Assembly (NCBI GenBank): GCA_039649115.1
Contig: JBBWZQ010000310.1
Coordinates: 62,001-126,000 of the forward strand
Length of the DNA: 64,000 nt
Direction: 5' to 3'
Source of the DNA: DATEJJ01 sp039649115
GTDB taxonomy: Bacteria; Actinomycetota; Actinomycetes; Mycobacteriales; Micromonosporaceae
Position 1 is the first letter of the stretch. Each line of letters opens with the position of its first letter. Under the pieces are notes generated by a model. The model was not told the DNA's origin. It saw only the letters and a program-made list of their open reading frames with translations, and did no database searches. Positions 18,162 through 27,081 of this stretch are shown in pieces. The translations under genes were made by a program, and so were the position numbers.

Positions 18162-21100
18162 TTGCCCCGTGCCGGCCAGATCGCCCGAGCCATCACCGCC
18201 ATCGCCGCGCTGATGGCCCTGATCGTGGGCGTCCCCGCCATCTTGTGGTGGCTTGCCGGCAACCCCCTGCCGCAGCAGGCACCCAGCATCTCCGACATCA
18301 CCGACGCGCTGACCCGCCCCGACGACGGGCGGCTGTTCCTCGGCGCCCTGACCATCGCCGGCTGGATCACCTGGGTCAGTTTCGTCGTGGCCGTAGCGGC
18401 GGAGATTCCCGCGCAGCTGCGCGGCAGGCGCACGGCGCGTCTGCCGCTGCTGGGCCCGCAACAGCGCCTCGCCGCAGGCCTGGTGGCCGCCGTCGCCCTG
18501 CTGGCCGCCTCGCCAACCATCGCTTCGGCGTCAACCACACCGGTGTACGCGGCCACGCCGTCCCAGGCCCCGGCCGCCGTCGCCGTGTCGGCGCCGCGGT
18601 TGACACCCCCAACCGCCGACTACATCGTCCACAGAGTCCAACCCGGCGAGACCACCGCGTCGATCACTCGCCTCTACACCGGCGACCCAGCCCGGTTCCA
18701 ACAGATCCTCGCCCCCAACATCGGCCGCGCCCAACCAGGCGGGCAGGCACTGAGGGAGGGGCAGGTCAGCGTCAAGGCCGGCTGGACCCTGCACATTCCC
18801 GCCGACGTCGTCACCACCACCGTGTACGAGGTCGAACGCGGAGACTGGCTGACCTACATCGCCGAACGGTTCCACGGCGACAAGAACGCCTATCCCGACC
18901 TGCAGCGGCTCAACCCCGAGCTGAAACAGCGCGACGGACGCTTCCCGGACCACATCGAGAAGACCTGGCGGATCCGAGTGGGCGCCACGGTAAACGACCG
19001 GGGCCCACGCGAACACGCCACCGGCCGGATCGTCGCCGCGCCGCGCAAGGCCTCCACTCCCGCGCCGAATACGCCCCCATCCGGCGGCGGCGCCGCGGTT
19101 TCCAGCACGCCCCCCGCAGCCGGCGTCAGCCCATCATCCAGCGCGAGCCCCGCCCCCGCCCCGGCCGCGACCAACGCGGCGCCGGCCACCCCGGCAGCCA
19201 CCCCCACCCAACGCCCGGCTGCGGCCGACGGTCACCAACCCGCTGAGGACGGCAGCATGCTCGACCAAGCGCTCCTGGTAGGCGTCCCCCTGATCGGCGC
19301 CGGCCTGCTCGCCGCGCTCCTGTTGACCACGCTGCGCCGACGTCGCCGCCGCCAACAGCACCACCGGCCGGTGGGTCGGCGGCTACCCGAACCGGTCAGC
19401 CCGCAGGTCGAGATGCAGATGCGGGTGGTTGCCCAACCGATCGCCGTGGACCGCCTCGACCAGGCGCTGCGCGTGCTGGCTGCCGCGCTGGTCGACCGGC
19501 CCGCCGAGCAGATGCCCGACATCGTCGGCGCCTGGCTGGCCGGCGACACGGTCAACCTGCTGCTGACCGGGGCGTGCCCGAACCCGCCGGCACCGTGGGT
19601 CGGTGATCAACGCAACTGGTCGCTGCCCGGCGACGTGCCGCTGCCCGACGTCGACGGACAGCTCGCGCCGCTGCCCACCCTGGTCGCCGTCGGCTCCCGG
19701 CCCGGCATGCACCTGCTGGTCGACCTGGAGCGGCTCGGCCTGCTTACCATCACCGGTGATCCCAGCCGTGCCGGCGACCTGCTGCGATACTTCGCCGCCG
19801 AGTTGGCCTGCAACACGTGGAGCGACCACGTCGAGATCACCGTTGCCGGGTTCGACGCCGCCGAAACCGGCGAACTGATCGCCCTGGGCGGGGACCGCAT
19901 CGATGCCGCGCCCAGCGTCGCCGTCGCGGTAGAGCGCATCCGCCGCCGCGCCTCCCAGGTGGTGCAGTCCCTCGACCATCTCGGCGCTGGCGACCCGCTC
20001 ACCGGCCGGGTCGCCGACATCGCCGCCGACGCCTGGATGCCGCACGTCCTGCTGGCGCACAATCCCAACCCCGACGAGATCGCCGCGCTGGAAACCCTCG
20101 ACAACGACTTGACCGCCACCGGCCGGTGCGCCGTGGCCGTCGCCGTGACCGCCCGACAGGAGATCGGCCGCTGGCCGGTGTCCATCGACCCGGCCGGCGT
20201 GCTGAGCGTCGACTTCCTCGGCATGACCGGCGCCGACGCCAGCCTCACCGCCGCCGGGCTGCCGCGACCCGAGTTGGCAAACCTCGCGCAATTGCTGGAC
20301 ACCGCCCGCCGAGGTACACCCGAGACGCCCCGCCCGGGCGCCCCCGCGACCGCCGGGAGCGACGAGGACTGGCCGCCGGTGCCGCCCGCGGCGGAGACCG
20401 AGTCGTGGGCGCAGGGCACCGACGCGGCCGGCAGCCTGCTGCGAGACTCGCTCGACGCCGAACAGGACGAACACGACCCCACCGACGACGAGGCCCCCGC
20501 CGACCTCGACGACACTGCACCCGCCGCGCAGACGACCGATCCGACGACCGTGGCCACTGCGGTGCCGCTGCCGGCACCGGATGAGAGCGGGCGAGCTGAC
20601 GACGAGGTCACGCGCATCCCGGCGGTGATCGCCCTGCCGGGCCGGCAAGCCGTCGCCCGCAACCGGGTCACCACACCGGTCCGACGGCGCCACAGCGATC
20701 CGAGCCTCGATGCCGACATCCGGGCGTGGAGCGACGGCGACCCCAACGACCCAACCCGGCCGAGGATCGCGATCCTCGGACCGGTCACCGTCGAGGCCGG
20801 CGGGCAACTGCCATCCGAACGACTGCGCTTCTACGCCGAGATCGTGACCTTCCTGGCGGCGCGCGGCAAGCGCGGCGTCACCACCGAGCAGTTCGACGAG
20901 GCGATGTGGCCCGGCCAGCAGGTCAAGGCCACCAGCCGGCGGGTCGCCGTGGCCCGGGCCCGCAGTTGGCTCGGCAACACCCCCGACGGCGAACCGTGGC
21001 TGCCCGACGCGACCGCGGACCGCAGCTACCGGCTACGGGAGGGTTACCTGCTCGACTGGTGGCTGTTCCGCAGGCTGCGCGCCCGCGGAGAAAGCCGCGG

Positions 21101-21545
21101 CCCGGCCGGCGCCAATGACCTTCGTCAGGCCCTGGCGCTGGTCCGCGGCGTGCCGCTGGCCGGCGCCGACGTCGCCTACTCGGCGGTGGCCCGCAACCCG
21201 TACCCGTGGCTGCCCAAGTCCGACATCCAGCCCTACCACCTCGCGTCCGGGGTGGTCGACACCGCGCACCGCCTCGTCGAGCTGTGCCTGGAGGGCGGGG
21301 ACATCGCGACCGCCCGCTGGGCGGTCGACCAGGCATGGCTGGCCGACACCGAACGGGCCAGCGACATCGCCTGGCGGGACCTGCTGCGCGTGGCCGACGC
21401 CGAAGGCAACACCGCCGAGTTGGAGCAACTCCTCGACGGGCTCATGCAGGCCCGCGACGCGGAGGTCCCCGAGGACCTGGACAAGGCGACCTACGGACTG
21501 CTGTGCGACCTGATGCCCGACCGGATGCGCGCCGGGGTGCGCTGA
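18162..21545 (+). CDS. membrane LysM protein with C-terminal BTAD transcriptional-activator domain
   Basis: A 1127-residue protein starting at TTG 18162. Hydrophobic segments lie at about residues 8-30, 48-74 and 103-125. Two LysM-like modules follow (about 149-212 and 218-275), then a Pro/Ala/Ser linker and a further helix at about 367-392 closed by an Arg-rich stop. A long cytosolic region comes next. The last 260 residues (from about 869) are a SARP/BTAD region: a winged-helix-like part (QFDEAMWPGQQ) and TPR-like helices (DTAHRLVELCLEGGD). LysM binds peptidoglycan, and BTAD is found in SARP activators. The architecture suggests a wall-sensing regulator of the upstream pilus genes; this is inference. 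It lies 35 bp after tadG. Confidence 0.82.
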   Translation: MPRAGQIARAITAIAALMALIVGVPAILWWLAGNPLPQQAPSISDITDALTRPDDGRLFLGALTIAGWITWVSFVVAVAAEIPAQLRGRRTARLPLLGPQQRLAAGLVAAVALLAASPTIASASTTPVYAATPSQAPAAVAVSAPRLTPPTADYIVHRVQPGETTASITRLYTGDPARFQQILAPNIGRAQPGGQALREGQVSVKAGWTLHIPADVVTTTVYEVERGDWLTYIAERFHGDKNAYPDLQRLNPELKQRDGRFPDHIEKTWRIRVGATVNDRGPREHATGRIVAAPRKASTPAPNTPPSGGGAAVSSTPPAAGVSPSSSASPAPAPAATNAAPATPAATPTQRPAAADGHQPAEDGSMLDQALLVGVPLIGAGLLAALLLTTLRRRRRRQQHHRPVGRRLPEPVSPQVEMQMRVVAQPIAVDRLDQALRVLAAALVDRPAEQMPDIVGAWLAGDTVNLLLTGACPNPPAPWVGDQRNWSLPGDVPLPDVDGQLAPLPTLVAVGSRPGMHLLVDLERLGLLTITGDPSRAGDLLRYFAAELACNTWSDHVEITVAGFDAAETGELIALGGDRIDAAPSVAVAVERIRRRASQVVQSLDHLGAGDPLTGRVADIAADAWMPHVLLAHNPNPDEIAALETLDNDLTATGRCAVAVAVTARQEIGRWPVSIDPAGVLSVDFLGMTGADASLTAAGLPRPELANLAQLLDTARRGTPETPRPGAPATAGSDEDWPPVPPAAETESWAQGTDAAGSLLRDSLDAEQDEHDPTDDEAPADLDDTAPAAQTTDPTTVATAVPLPAPDESGRADDEVTRIPAVIALPGRQAVARNRVTTPVRRRHSDPSLDADIRAWSDGDPNDPTRPRIAILGPVTVEAGGQLPSERLRFYAEIVTFLAARGKRGVTTEQFDEAMWPGQQVKATSRRVAVARARSWLGNTPDGEPWLPDATADRSYRLREGYLLDWWLFRRLRARGESRGPAGANDLRQALALVRGVPLAGADVAYSAVARNPYPWLPKSDIQPYHLASGVVDTAHRLVELCLEGGDIATARWAVDQAWLADTERASDIAWRDLLRVADAEGNTAELEQLLDGLMQARDAEVPEDLDKATYGLLCDLMPDRMRAGVR

Positions 21546-21635
21546 GCAAGGCCGGTTCGTGTGGAGTCGGCGCCGAGTTGGTCGTACGCGAGCCGGTATG
21601 TGTGTCTGCGCCGCGATCGCGCCCACACTGTAACT

Positions 21636-22193
21636 ATGACGGATGAAGAGGCAGAAGAAACAGTCCGGGCAGAGCCGAACACTCCGGGCCTGGACGAAAC
21701 GCCCGAGTCAGACCGCGCCGCCTCGAGCGACGACCGAGCCGACCTGTGGGACACCGTCACCCTTACCCAGGCAGGCGGTCAAGGCGGCGGCGGCGACATC
21801 CTCGAATACGCGGCAGGCGGGTTCCTCGCCTTGAAAGTGCTTGGGCCAATGGCCGAAGCCTTCGCACAGAAGCTCGGTGAGCACCTCGGCGAGTCGGCCA
21901 TTGCGGCAGCACGGCGCATTCGCAGGCGCAGAGCCCGCTATGACGACCAGTCCACGCCCCTCTGGGACTGCCTGACCATCGACGGTGCCAAGGGAGCGAG
22001 AACTGTGATCATGATCGACGACTTCCCTGACGAGGCCCGCCTTGCCCTGATCGACCTAGATGTTACCGCCGACGGCATCCGCGGCTGGACTCTGCAATGG
22101 GATCCGGACGCTGGCGCCTGGCGTCACAGCCGTCTGGACTTCGATCCAGACACTCACATATCAACCACACACGAGGAGGGGAAGGGCCGCTGA
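21636..22193 (+). CDS. hypothetical protein with one hydrophobic helix
   Basis: A 185-residue protein, family not recognised. The N-terminus is acidic (MTDEEAEE) and disordered. A Gly-rich turn and an amphipathic/hydrophobic stretch follow (about residues 55-90, including YAAGGFLALKVLGPMAEAF), then an Arg-rich segment. The C-terminus is a beta-rich domain containing MIDDFPDEARLALIDLDV. An in-frame upstream ATG at 21561 adds a 25-residue tail without a ribosome site; ATG 21636 also lacks a clear Shine-Dalgarno and could be leaderless. Codon bias is weaker than in the Tad genes, suggesting different ancestry. Confidence 0.6.
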   Translation: MTDEEAEETVRAEPNTPGLDETPESDRAASSDDRADLWDTVTLTQAGGQGGGGDILEYAAGGFLALKVLGPMAEAFAQKLGEHLGESAIAAARRIRRRRARYDDQSTPLWDCLTIDGAKGARTVIMIDDFPDEARLALIDLDVTADGIRGWTLQWDPDAGAWRHSRLDFDPDTHISTTHEEGKGR

Positions 22194-22664
22194 CTTCGAA
22201 CTTGAGCGTTGGCCCCGTGAGTTAAGGCAGTCATCGCCTTCGCCACCACCTGCGACGGTGGGGTTCGCTGCTGGGCTCAACGTGTGAGCTCTTTGTGTGA
22301 GTATCCGGGGTGCTGGGCTCCCCCGTGGATGGGTCGCTGGAGTCTCAGGAGACGCGGTCGACAAATCCCAACCTCGCTGCACTACCCCAGATAACTGAGT
22401 CAAGAACGTTGTTACGGCCGGGCTCGACACAACCTTGTGAACGCTAGTAGCACTAAAATTCTTACCCCTGATAAGTCCGAGGGATACACCTCGGCGGTGG
22501 TCACTTCGCCGGCCCGAGCTGCCGCAGATAGATAGCCGATGTGCCAGCCCCCGGGGATCGCGGCGCATGAGAACGCCCGCATGCCCTTTCGCAAATTGAC
22601 TCTGACGCACCACCCGGCCGGTCCCTTTCTTCCTCGGAGTCTGCGGTCGACCCGTCCGCCTGGG
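22194..22664. other. 471-bp region without a supported gene
   Basis: This stretch is less G+C-rich than average and contains stop codons in most frames. A 60-codon minus frame (22412-22594) starts at TTG but has atypical codons, and I do not support it. A small hairpin, CCGAGG/CCTCGG, lies near 22480-22496 and may end transcription from one side. Confidence 0.35.
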
Positions 22665-22985
22665 TCACCGCCGCCTGATGACGAGTCCCGGCGGCAGCCC
22701 GTCGGGCTCAGGTGGCAGCACTTCGCGCACCACCAGGAACTCCGACGCCGTGAGGTCGTAGTACCGGACGAGGTGGCACCCTGGGGCGGCGCGGACCCAC
22801 CGGTCCGGCAGGTGCTGCTGGCGGATCGTCAGTCCACACTGGAGCTCCAGCCAGGGCGGGCCGTGCCTGCGGCGGTAGACGACCATCCGGAGCGGGATCA
22901 GGACCGGCTGCCGGCAGCACGGCGAGGTCGTCGCGAACGTCCACTCTGCGTGGTGCCATATCAGCCGGGGTCTATCGGGCGGCAT
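22665..22985 (-). CDS. hypothetical protein, third gene of a small minus-strand operon
   Basis: A 106-residue protein, function unknown. It is rich in Arg, Pro and Trp, with beta-strand-like segments (VLIPLRMVVYRRR and ASEFLVVREVLPPEP). The chosen ATG at 22985 overlaps the end of the preceding gene by 14 bases; an earlier in-frame Met at 23090 would overlap far more. It belongs with the two coupled small genes at 22972-23420, a set often found downstream of XRE regulators in actinomycetes. Confidence 0.6.
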   Translation of the reverse strand: MPPDRPRLIWHHAEWTFATTSPCCRQPVLIPLRMVVYRRRHGPPWLELQCGLTIRQQHLPDRWVRAAPGCHLVRYYDLTASEFLVVREVLPPEPDGLPPGLVIRRR

Positions 22986-23241
22986 CGGCCACCGCCAGCA
23001 GAGCCTCAACGGCCACCAACACCTGCACCGCGTGTCCGGCGACGCTGGCATCCAGCCAGACGGTGGCGTGGCCCTGGTCGCTGAGTTCATGCGCGTCGAC
23101 CCGGGACCACAGGTCGGTCCGGACCCGGCGGACCTCCAAGACCAGCGGTCTCGTGCTGCCCCAACCCCACTGGCCCGGTTGCAGACGCAGCACAGTGCCG
23201 GCTGGAATATTGGGCAGGAACGCGGACCGGTAGACGCTCAC
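22972..23241 (-). CDS. hypothetical protein, second gene of the small minus-strand operon
   Basis: An 89-residue protein starting at GTG 23241, which overlaps the stop of the upstream gene as GTGA. It contains a predicted beta-rich half (PAGTVLRLQPGQWGWG, PLVLEVRRVR) and a helical C-terminus (VQVLVAVEALLAVADAA). Family not recognised. The tight coupling argues that it is real and co-expressed with its neighbours. Confidence 0.65.
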   Translation of the reverse strand: MSVYRSAFLPNIPAGTVLRLQPGQWGWGSTRPLVLEVRRVRTDLWSRVDAHELSDQGHATVWLDASVAGHAVQVLVAVEALLAVADAAR

Positions 23242-23420
23242 GATGGTGGGCTTTCCTGGTGCATTTCCCGGATCCGTTCTAGCGGCAGGTTGCTCAGCCA
23301 GTCGGCGGTCGGTTGTTGGGGATCGACGTGCGCGTCAGGGCAGGTCGAGCCGCGTGCTCCACAACGACAGCGGACCTGCCAGAGGGTTCGCCAACTGCGG
23401 ACTGGTTCGTGAATCGCCAT
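23238..23420 (-). CDS. small Cys-containing protein, first gene of the minus-strand operon
   Basis: A 60-residue protein. ATG 23420 has GGAGGT seven bases upstream, which decides the start against the longer frame from 23492. It contains a zinc-ribbon-like trio, CRCGARGSTC, and an Asp/His pair just after, then a Pro-rich tail. It probably binds a metal or is a small adaptor. It is followed by two coupled genes of unknown role. Confidence 0.68.
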   Translation of the reverse strand: MAIHEPVRSWRTLWQVRCRCGARGSTCPDAHVDPQQPTADWLSNLPLERIREMHQESPPS

Positions 23421-23856
23421 AGCTGCCACCTCCGGCGCAGGAGGGGCGACGCGGGCCACCAACGAGGGCACCCATGTCCCGCGCCGCCCCACCGAGGGGC
23501 ACGGCGTCCGCTGAAGGGAATCACGTGTGGCGGCGCAGGCAACACGTGCTGCAGACCTCGTACCCCTGCTTGGGAGGTGCGACGGCCACGGGGGTCAGCC
23601 GCCGCACCCCTTGTGGAGGGTGCGGCGGACCTCCACAGCCCCCTAGAACCTGATGAGCCTTGGGCCTGCGGCGCCGCATCCCCCAGATCTGGGAGCAGGG
23701 GGTGCGGTGGCTGGATTGGGGGTCTGGCCGCCGCACCCCGGCGCGGCGGTTGTGATGAAGGTAGAAACCTTCAACCACCGCGCTTGGGAACAGACGGTAG
23801 TACCGCGATCACCGATCGCCGGGTACTAATAGTTGGGGTACTACCAGTACCCGGTA
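23421..23856. promoter_or_regulatory. dyad-rich region between the XRE gene and the small operon
   Basis: No gene is supported in these 436 bases. The region holds an 11-bp perfect stem, CCGCCGCACCC at 23599-23609 pairing with GGGTGCGGCGG at 23618-23628. A second copy of the CCGCCGCACCCC word lies near 23732-23743. GAAGGT/ACCTTC sits near 23757-23772, and three GTACT/AGTAC sites lie at 23796-23852, the last being GGGTACT-ACC-AGTACCC at 23836-23852. It ends 4 bases past the XRE stop codon. The set could combine a terminator for the XRE gene and operators for the small operon. Both roles are inference. Confidence 0.45.
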
Positions 23857-25071
23857 TCAGGCCGGCACACCAAGGCTTTCGGCGAGACTGGCGACCTCAC
23901 CGCGGAGCATCGGACCCGCGTGCGCCTGCAACTCGTGAGTGATCGACCGGGCGTACGCGCTGAACAGCGTCGCCTCGGGCGAGGTCTGCTGGGCCCGGCG
24001 AAGCAGGTGCACCGCACCGGCGTACTCCCGCTTCAACATCTGCCCCCGCGTGGCTTCGATCATGAGGCGGGTGCGGCGGGGCAACGACCCGACGGCATTG
24101 ACGTCGATAGAGTTGGCGCGGCGCGACGCGGAAGCGATCTTTCCCAGCTCGACATCGAGGGTGAGAGCGACGTCATCGCACGACGCGCCGAACAGCACAT
24201 ACGCGGCGGGCATCTCGGCGGCGACCCGGTCGGCGTCAACCGCGGCATCCCAATCTCGCCATGCCCGTGCGGGCTGGCCGTCTCGGGCATGATTCCATGC
24301 CGACGCGAGGTGCACGATGCACCGCTGGCGGGCGACCGTCGGGCTCTGCTCGGGGGCGGCGTCGAGCTGACGGAGAGCGTCGTCGACGACCTGGTGCGCC
24401 TGGTCGACGTGGCCGAAGTCGCGGTACAGGTACGCACTGAACCATGCGGCCCGGCCGAACGCCGCGGCGTCCTCGGATTCCAGTGCGGCGCTCATCCCAC
24501 GGTCGACGACCACCCACAGTAGTTCGGGTGCGTCCTGGTAGCAGAGGTAGAGCTGGCCGAGGTGGTAGACCTCGGCGAGGGCCCGGTGTCCGGCAGGTGT
24601 GTCGGCGGTCCGCGCCGCGCGCTGGGCGTCGACCAGCAGGCGCGGCAAGACGGCGGCGAGGTCGCTGCGGTCGTGGGTGGACACCGCCCGCAGCTGCCAA
24701 GCGTTGCGGACTCGTGCCCAGACGTTGTCAACGCTCGGGGGCAGAGGGTCGCTGCCGGCGGTGACGTAGGACGACATTGCGCGGCGTACGTCCCCAAGCG
24801 CGGGATGTTCGGGGCGTGCGTAGAGGACTGTGGGCAGTTCGTCGTTGCCGAGAAGGTCGGTCAGGTCGGGCACCTTGAGTACTTCGGCGAGGCGGACCAC
24901 CATCTTCAGGCCGGTGCCACGGTTGCCGCGCTCGATCTGCCGTAGCCACTCCGTGGATCTGCCGCACAGTGCGGCTACGGCATCGCGGGACATGCCGCGG
25001 CGGATTCGAGCTGCCTTGACACGTTGACCGAATTCAGGGTCAGGCGGTACACCGACACCGTTTGCGACCAT
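23857..25071 (-). CDS. XRE-family regulator with helical (TPR-like) C-terminal region
   Basis: A 404-residue protein. ATG 25071 is preferred because GGGAG lies 8 bases upstream; GTG 25080 would sit on that site. An XRE helix-turn-helix occupies about residues 12-70 (FGQRVKAARIRRGMSRDAVA, then LRQIERG). The remaining 330 residues are helical repeats (LAEVYHLGQLYLCYQDAPEL) typical of actinobacterial regulators that pair a DNA-binding head with a ligand- or peptide-sensing TPR region. It likely controls the small operon downstream on the same strand and/or its own promoter. A GTGGTCA/TGACCAC dyad lies about 70-110 bases upstream. Confidence 0.85.
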   Translation of the reverse strand: MVANGVGVPPDPEFGQRVKAARIRRGMSRDAVAALCGRSTEWLRQIERGNRGTGLKMVVRLAEVLKVPDLTDLLGNDELPTVLYARPEHPALGDVRRAMSSYVTAGSDPLPPSVDNVWARVRNAWQLRAVSTHDRSDLAAVLPRLLVDAQRAARTADTPAGHRALAEVYHLGQLYLCYQDAPELLWVVVDRGMSAALESEDAAAFGRAAWFSAYLYRDFGHVDQAHQVVDDALRQLDAAPEQSPTVARQRCIVHLASAWNHARDGQPARAWRDWDAAVDADRVAAEMPAAYVLFGASCDDVALTLDVELGKIASASRRANSIDVNAVGSLPRRTRLMIEATRGQMLKREYAGAVHLLRRAQQTSPEATLFSAYARSITHELQAHAGPMLRGEVASLAESLGVPA

Positions 25072-25137
25072 CGCGATCACTCCCAGGTAGAGGACTGGGC
25101 GGCGGCGCGCCGGGCCTCTACCCCCGACGAGCAGCCA

Positions 25138-25179
25138 GTGGTCACGCTACCCCTGGTCACCCGAACAGGTGATGACCAC
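25138..25179. promoter_or_regulatory. candidate operator upstream of the XRE gene
   Basis: Inverted repeat GTGGTCA (25138-25144) and TGACCAC (25173-25179), with further GGTCACC/GGTGAT words between them. It lies between the XRE start and the rearranged genes to the right. It may be an autoregulatory site; no direct evidence. Confidence 0.35.
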
Positions 25180-25342
25180 AGGGCTGTGAACGGCAGCCTA
25201 GCCCGTGCCCTCGCGGTGGAGCCGGCGGCCATAATTTCCACGCCATCGGCCGATCCGCAACGGCCGGTCACTGTGGACCGTCCGTATGAGGCGAATCCGC
25301 GCGGCGAACGCCACGTCGTCATCGGGCGCTCCGTAGGTCTTC

Positions 25343-25650
25343 TCACCGCCGCGGCAGGTACAGACCGCTGGGTGACCGGCCCGGGTTGTCGCCAGTGCTG
25401 CTGGGCCGCCAGGTGGTCAGGCTGGCCCACCCTCCGTGGACCCCCAGCCGGGCGAGCGCCCCGTCAAGCCAGGCCGGTTCGTCGGCGCACATCTGGCATA
25501 CCAGCGCGTACTGCTCGGGCACGACGAGAGCCCTGTGGACCACGACGGACTCCCGGACCTGACCGTCGGGCAGGGTCCGCAGGTATCCGGTGCCGCGAGG
25601 CCGCTGCTCAGTGGCCGGTGCGACCGGCCCCGATTCGGCCAGCTGATCGA
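25343..25650 (-). pseudogene. 5'-truncated hypothetical gene fragment
   Basis: The minus strand reads as a coding C-terminus of about 100 residues, including GTGYLRTLPDGQ, YALVCQMCADEP and GVHGGWASLTTWRP, and ends with TGA at 25343-25345. No ATG, GTG or TTG start lies near its apparent beginning around 25620-25650, where a plus-strand coding frame takes over. I read this as the surviving 3' end of a gene cut by recombination. The family was not recognised. Confidence 0.5.
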
Positions 25651-26725
25651 GGATGACGCCGAGGCGAGCGCCAATTACGCGAAGTACGGCCTGACCGTGG
25701 ACGCGGAGGTGGCGCAGCCATGGCCGGTGGTGGCGCGGGCGGATCTTGAGATCGGCAAGCTGGCCCGGTCCTACTCGGCCGCGGAGCGCGACGTACAACG
25801 GACGGCGCTCGCGGCGGCGGCGCAAGAGCAACTGAACGCGATCTGGGAATGGTACGAGTCCTTGCGCGACGACAGCCACCCGCTGGACTTCGTCTACTCG
25901 ACCCGTGGCGCGGCCAACGCGCAACGTACCTGGCACCTGATCGACGACTTCTGGACGACATCGTTCGCACTGATCAGCATGCTGCGCAAGCAGTACGCCA
26001 CCGTGCCCGGCTACTGCGAAGACTGCTATGTCTTCCTGATCCTGGAGGTGATCAAACACTTCCTCGAGGGCGGCACGATCGGGCCGGTCGCCGACCTCGT
26101 GCCCGACCTGAGGGCCGTACTTTCCGCTCCGCGCCTTGTCGTCGACGTCCGTCGCAGATTCGTGGAGACACTCTTCGTGATCGGTGTCGTCGGCGTGCAG
26201 GAGGGACGTCACGCGGAAGCGCTGGAGGCGCTGAACGCCGCCGTGGCTGGCTCCGGGGCCGGGTTGCGGCGCCGAGACGACCGGCTGGCCGGGTTGCGAG
26301 CCCGGGTCCTGGCCGTACGCTTCGACGCGCTCGCCGGCCTGGACCTGAGCGATGACGACGCCCAGGCCGCCGACTGCCGGGAGATCGTCGAGTTGGTTGA
26401 CGGCCTCACGGACCCGGACGAGCGCGCGGGATGTACCGGAGCGCGCTGCGTCGCCCTGATGTTCGGCGCGCAGTTGGCCGACGATGTCGATCAGGCTGCC
26501 CATCTGCTGGCCAGGTGCCGTGACGATCTGACCTCGCTCCTGTCGACGTCGGCCGAGCCCGGGCTGCGGCTGCTCTTCACGCAGGCCACCGTCCTGCAGG
26601 CAGGCATCATGGTCGAACAGGAGGACCTGACCGCGGCGCAGGAACTGCTGTCGGAGGCGCAGCGGACCGCCGAGGGCTTGGCCATCGAAGTGCCGAGTCT
26701 GCAGGATCTGACCGAGAATGCTTGA
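25436..26725 (+). CDS. hypothetical helical protein, probably 5'-truncated
   Basis: The frame encodes 429 residues, but the first 60 overlap an oppositely oriented coding fragment and look non-coding. Convincing sequence begins near 25640 (FGQLIEDDAEASANYAKYGL). What follows is an all-helical, TPR-like protein with a hydrophobic stretch (FVETLFVIGVVGV) and a regular pattern of helices to the end. No ribosome site supports ATG 25436. It may be a broken gene lacking its N-terminal, possibly DNA-binding, part. Function unknown. Confidence 0.5.
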   Translation: MDPQPGERPVKPGRFVGAHLAYQRVLLGHDESPVDHDGLPDLTVGQGPQVSGAARPLLSGRCDRPRFGQLIEDDAEASANYAKYGLTVDAEVAQPWPVVARADLEIGKLARSYSAAERDVQRTALAAAAQEQLNAIWEWYESLRDDSHPLDFVYSTRGAANAQRTWHLIDDFWTTSFALISMLRKQYATVPGYCEDCYVFLILEVIKHFLEGGTIGPVADLVPDLRAVLSAPRLVVDVRRRFVETLFVIGVVGVQEGRHAEALEALNAAVAGSGAGLRRRDDRLAGLRARVLAVRFDALAGLDLSDDDAQAADCREIVELVDGLTDPDERAGCTGARCVALMFGAQLADDVDQAAHLLARCRDDLTSLLSTSAEPGLRLLFTQATVLQAGIMVEQEDLTAAQELLSEAQRTAEGLAIEVPSLQDLTENA

Positions 26726-26730
26726 CACGG

Positions 26731-26868
26731 TCAACGGCCCTCGCCCGGGTCGGCCGCCCGTTGCGGGTGCCGGCGACGCGCAAGCAGGTCGCCCGCGACT
26801 TTGACGACGGCGGCCAGCAGGTTGAGCGCCGCCGCAACTAGGGCCGCATCCTGCGGATTCACATTCAT
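26731..26868 (-). CDS. small 45-residue helical protein
   Basis: A short gene with a textbook ribosome site, GAGGAG five bases before ATG 26868. It starts MNVNPQDAALVAAALNLL and continues as a hydrophobic/amphipathic helix (AAVVKVAGDLLARRR), then a charged tail. It could be a membrane-associated microprotein. It is convergent with the gene to its left and ends 5 bases after that gene's stop. Function unknown. Confidence 0.6.
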   Translation of the reverse strand: MNVNPQDAALVAAALNLLAAVVKVAGDLLARRRHPQRAADPGEGR

Positions 26869-27081
26869 CGGAACTCCTCACCGTGGGTCGCCGTTCGGCG
26901 TTTGAGGAGAGCGAACCGCGGCCCACGGGTGTCCCACCACGTGCCGGGACAACCGTGGACAGCAAGCCGGCCGACACGGTCGCCGATCATCCGGGCCGCC
27001 GAGGCGTGCGCAGGCTCGCCGGAGCTCGGTCAGCTGCTCGCCGGGCCGACGCCGGCCAGCTGCAACGGCGGTAGCCGTCGG

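Noticed and set aside
22412..22594. 60-codon minus-strand frame
   Set aside because: TTG start without ribosome site, atypical A/T-ending codons, no similarity recognised.
25024..25436. Plus-strand frame starting inside the XRE gene's 5' end
   Set aside because: It overlaps the XRE start and its operator region; composition looks non-coding.
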